Of a DNA stretch of 64,000 nucleotides, positions 62,001 through 64,000 are shown piece by piece. Numbering within the stretch: position 1 is the first letter of the stretch; each line of letters starts with the position of its first letter. The notes under the pieces were generated by a model. The model saw only the letters and a list, made by a program, of their open reading frames with translations, had not been told where the DNA came from and did not search any database. The translations under genes were made by a program, and so were the position numbers. The stretch is from Thalassobellus citreus (GTDB taxonomy: Bacteria > Bacteroidota > Bacteroidia > Flavobacteriales > Flavobacteriaceae), in NCBI RefSeq assembly GCF_044385915.1, contig NZ_JBISCC010000125.1, forward strand, positions 438,519 to 502,518. Reading direction: 5' to 3'.

Positions 62001-63751
62001 ACAATTAAATCATGTACTGCACCTTTGTATACATTCGTAGATATATTGGTAAAGTCCTCAGAAGAATTATCCTTTATTATATCTGCATTACTAATGGTAT
62101 TAAATTCTACATAAGTAACACTTGTATCAAACAATGTACTTCCATTAGATGCACAATATTCACCTTGACCTTGTACAAGAAAAGTATAAGGATCCTCATC
62201 AGTATCATCGTTAGCTATAGATATTATTGCTGTATGTGTACCAGAAGTTGTAGGATCGTAAGTAATTGTAAATGTAGTACTTCCTCCAGCTACAATTGTT
62301 TGACTTGGAGTAGCTGTTAATGTAAAATCGGCAGTAGCCCCTGTTATTGTTATATAAGGACTAGCACCACTTAATGTTAAATCTGCTGTACCTAAATTTT
62401 GAATTACAAAAGTATGAGATGCTGATGTACTACCTGTTGCTTCAACTCCACCAAAATCGGTATCATCTGCTAAAGAAATTATAGTATTTCCATCTGGAAT
62501 ACCTATTCCATTTCCCTCTACATATATTTCTGGACCTACATAAGTAGTCTGTAATCCACTTAAATCAATTATTTGAATTTCATGAGACATTGAATTCCCA
62601 CTTCGGTGTGCCCAATGCGCTGCTTGTGTTGTAGATTTTAAATAATAATTTCTCCACCCTCTACCATAGGCTGTACCGTTTCCTGAAGATGAAGAAGCCC
62701 CTACAATAAGCGCTTGATTAATATCTGATAATCCAGCTGATGCTATATTAACTATTCGCTCTCCAGCACCGCTAGATGTATTTTGAAAGCGTGTTACATT
62801 TAAACCTGTATTAACTAAAACATGTACAAAATGCCTATTTGTTCCAGCTGAATCATGACCTGCACTTCTAAATGTCCAATCGACTCTTTGATTATTATTC
62901 CCTGGATCGGTTACTGGCCATAAATCTGAAATAGCATCATTAGCGCCACTAGCGTTAATATCTGCTCTAAATTGGCTAAAAATCACAGCTTCATCCCATG
63001 AAGATACATTCGTAGCTGTTCCAGCACCATCGGATCCTTCTCTTAAAGTAATTGTACCAGAATCTGAACTTACGTTTCCAGAATCACCATGCAAAACAGT
63101 CCAATTACTCCCTGTAAATTCAACCAAAGTAATATAGACCCTTACATTATTTCCATTAGATCCTTTTTGAACTCGTAAAGTTGTTGCGCTTTCTAAATAA
63201 GCAACAGCTGTTGCCGAATCTGCATCTTGTGCTGTTGCATTATTCATAATACCTGTTATAAAAGGTATACATTTATTTGCATTAGCTATTCCTGAAACAG
63301 CTTGTGCAACACTATTATTAGTTCCATTTAAATCAATAGCATACCTTCCTCTAACAATAATTTCATTACCCCCATTTGCTGGTCCAATATACTCCCATAT
63401 TGAAGTATTGAATCGCATATCTCTATTATTAGAATTAGCTTCTCTATAATATGTTAAAGTATTGGTATTAGTTAATTGTCTAGCACCAGCCATATCATCA
63501 CCAGGTCTATTCCCTCCATTAGTTGGAGACCCAGCATGTGTTTTTCTATTATTGTTAGCCAATTCAATAGTGTTATTTAAAGAGCTAACTGCAGAAAAAC
63601 TTGTATTTGTTCCACCAGAACGAGAAACATCATCTTGAACATGCTGCACTCTAAAGTCTGCCGTTTGAGAAAAGGCCTCAGTAAAGCTTAGCATAAAAAT
63701 TAAGAATATACTCTTATAAAAGAGCAAATTTAAGATTGAGAGTCTTTTCAT
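59030..63751 (-). CDS. Large secreted protein with GEVED, LamG and T9SS sorting domains
   Basis: The 1573-residue protein has a signal peptide (residues 1-28), an N-terminal region of 370 residues that I do not recognise, a choice-of-anchor-D-like domain (about 405-530), a GEVED domain (about 530-675, with VWIDWNNDGDYDD and EAGFNGEVENYTVNI), and a LamG/concanavalin-like domain (about 680-845, with NNEWHHIAVTYDGA and VRIWDVALTEAQI). A long beta-rich part follows, then a C-terminal T9SS type A sorting domain (last 85 residues, AKLYNILGQSI then KTGAYIIKL). It is exported by the type IX system and probably attached to the surface, perhaps binding glycans. Confidence 0.88.
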   Translation of the reverse strand: MKRLSILNLLFYKSIFLIFMLSFTEAFSQTADFRVQHVQDDVSRSGGTNTSFSAVSSLNNTIELANNNRKTHAGSPTNGGNRPGDDMAGARQLTNTNTLTYYREANSNNRDMRFNTSIWEYIGPANGGNEIIVRGRYAIDLNGTNNSVAQAVSGIANANKCIPFITGIMNNATAQDADSATAVAYLESATTLRVQKGSNGNNVRVYITLVEFTGSNWTVLHGDSGNVSSDSGTITLREGSDGAGTATNVSSWDEAVIFSQFRADINASGANDAISDLWPVTDPGNNNQRVDWTFRSAGHDSAGTNRHFVHVLVNTGLNVTRFQNTSSGAGERIVNIASAGLSDINQALIVGASSSSGNGTAYGRGWRNYYLKSTTQAAHWAHRSGNSMSHEIQIIDLSGLQTTYVGPEIYVEGNGIGIPDGNTIISLADDTDFGGVEATGSTSASHTFVIQNLGTADLTLSGASPYITITGATADFTLTATPSQTIVAGGSTTFTITYDPTTSGTHTAIISIANDDTDEDPYTFLVQGQGEYCASNGSTLFDTSVTYVEFNTISNADIIKDNSSEDFTNISTNVYKGAVHDLIVNVNTDGANTIYTNVWIDWNNDGDYDDVGEEYDMGTATNVVNGATSNSPLSIIVPTYAEIGSTGMRVATKFAGYPSSCEAGFNGEVENYTVNIIDYLIDFDGIDEHIDFGDNHDLTGAFSLESWVYEENTVATGTILSKGNIDAGLKTGYHLSLKNSFPNLIWYDNSNNEVLNITSPYAIPNNEWHHIAVTYDGAVVTMYIDGIEVVSVSPSSAPLNNSQSFKIGADLENFSTTPLEINYFDGAIQEVRIWDVALTEAQIREMMNQHIEQNAASVQGSITKTTVSGGVLWANLLGCYPLDSNTAFDSSSYNIEGIPQNIDSSQITSAPLPYETDGDSSWDTSTTWLNNNDIYIPNTVGIDGTTVIDWNIVELTNDVNSGSRDIYLNGLISLVGTLTIDGTTNMVTGTGTGQSLTISHYLELDGVIDLDGESQLIQLEGSIVDADSGGVITRDQQGTANAFNYNYWSSSVGPIGGDTQTRGNGVSATNANYTISGILNDGTNASAYQNILFNTAPTSGGGIPPPGLARTISTYWLYKFYGEADDYNSWAKIDEVSSLLPGEGFTMKGTLEGVSVSDMQNYVFEGLPNNGDIALPLNKISGTGDVERLIGNPYPSAIDATQFILDNISIADGGNNTNGTVINGALYFWDHFGQENSHYLSGYVGGYATRNLTGGAVAISTDSRINDNLSAGVKVPGQYIAVNQGFFVSTALDGFNDNNGTPILTVDGGDVVFKNSQRVFAIENTSTSLFFKSSNTKKDKSNVKAGINETPTIKLMYNSPLGYHRQIVVGLKEKASNGFDLGYDAFMVDVSEEDMYWTFNNNPFVIQGVNNFEESQELALGVIVKTSGLASIKIDALENIDANKSIYISDAITGEVSEINNKPFEIYLEAGTYNDRFKLVFQKNDQFLQVDDLENSNNILVYFDSKVSHLNIVNKNNMYLSRAKLYNILGQSIIDFDIDSTSDIAIPLSVKTGAYIIKLETENGIVSRKIIIE

Positions 63752-63777
63752 TTATTATTTAATAGCAAAATACCGGA

Positions 63778-63805
63778 CAAAAATAAAATAAAATTTCAAT
63801 TTCAA
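63778..63805 (-). promoter_or_regulatory. Promoter of the large secreted protein gene
   Basis: The minus strand reads TTG (in TTTG), 17 nt, TATTTTTG. The distance is at the short end of the usual range. The start would be near 63772, about 20 nt before the ATG. Confidence 0.55.
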
Positions 63806-63820
63806 ACGATAAAACGCTAA

Positions 63821-63856
63821 AAAAAACCGATTAAAAGCATTTTTAATCGGTTTTTT
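63821..63856. terminator. Perfect 16-bp terminator hairpin
   Basis: AAAAAACCGATTAAAA (63821-63836) and its exact complement (63841-63856) flank the loop GCAT. A and T runs end both arms, so it could stop transcription from either side. It probably ends a transcript that starts beyond the window on the minus strand. Confidence 0.8.
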
Positions 63857-63903
63857 ACAATAAATACTACAAAATATATTTTTTTGAAAGATTATTTTTT
63901 CGA

Positions 63904-63949
<46 letters not shown>

Positions 63950-64000
63950 TAAATTCTATTAGATAAAAATTTAATTTAAAAAAATCTTTTTAGTAAACAT

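Noticed and set aside
62012..62320. Open frame of 102 codons on the plus strand inside the large secreted protein gene
   Set aside because: Its product is a Cys/Ile/Tyr-rich antisense translation of a repetitive Thr/Ser/Asn-rich coding region.

Overview
The window is a piece of chromosome from a member of the Bacteroidota, almost certainly a marine-type Flavobacteriaceae. The evidence is very AT-rich DNA, promoters of the Bacteroidetes type (TTG, 17-20 nt, TAnnTTTG), a GldI-type gliding lipoprotein, a type IX secretion plug protein, a very large secreted protein with a C-terminal type IX sorting domain, Na+-translocating NADH:quinone reductase, and many lipoproteins with short lipoboxes. No transposase, phage gene or CRISPR array is visible. 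The DNA is mostly core chromosome, with one large accessory polysaccharide locus.

Positions 1-17000 hold an exopolysaccharide/O-antigen locus, all on the minus strand and transcribed from right to left. It starts at a well-formed promoter (16816-16845) in front of a NusG-like (UpxY/RfaH-type) antiterminator gene. A 719-nt leader without genes follows and carries several inverted repeats. Then come gmd and fcl (GDP-L-fucose), a polyprenyl-phosphate sugar transferase, an unknown membrane protein, an acyltransferase-3, a Wzx-like flippase, a pyruvyltransferase, a possible GT-D protein, two hexapeptide acetyltransferases, a Wzy-like polymerase, a GT2, an alpha/beta hydrolase-like protein, a GT4, and an asparagine-synthase-like gene cut by the window start.

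Positions 17000-30200 hold tRNA-Pro(TGG), udk, an FtsB/DivIC-like gene, the small subunit of methylmalonyl-CoA mutase (its large subunit is not beside it), two lipoproteins, an M16 peptidase facing them, and the parA-parB-DUF5683-dapB-lepB-WbqC-DUF6122 block.

Positions 30150-46200 hold, on the minus strand, an EEP-family phosphatase, two overlapping rhomboid proteases, mutL, two small tail-anchored paralogues, ribH and a TPR protein. On the plus strand are recF, a 2H phosphoesterase, a DUF721/DciA gene and two cold-shock genes. ndk follows on the minus strand, then nrnA, gldI, a double-domain PPIase, lgt, a DUF192 lipoprotein and DUF423. The segment closes with apbE and a small conserved gene on the minus strand.

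Positions 46260-52330 are a complete nqrABCDEF operon on the minus strand. ApbE, encoded just downstream, is the enzyme expected to attach FMN to NqrB and NqrC. Positions 52500-64000 hold the T9SS plug protein, apaG, a DUF6695-like protein with a possible LRAT-like Cys/His hydrolase signature, a TANGO2/NRDE protein, pruA, a DUF6090 membrane protein, a repeat-like stretch, the 1573-residue T9SS substrate, a terminator hairpin and a 43-nt poly(A) run.

The most interesting points are the leader that may be the target of the antiterminator, the LRAT-like signature in the DUF6695-like protein, a MutL whose endonuclease motif looks lost, the solitary mutA, and two candidate leaderless promoters. 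Function calls rest on recognising sequence families by eye; no search was run.
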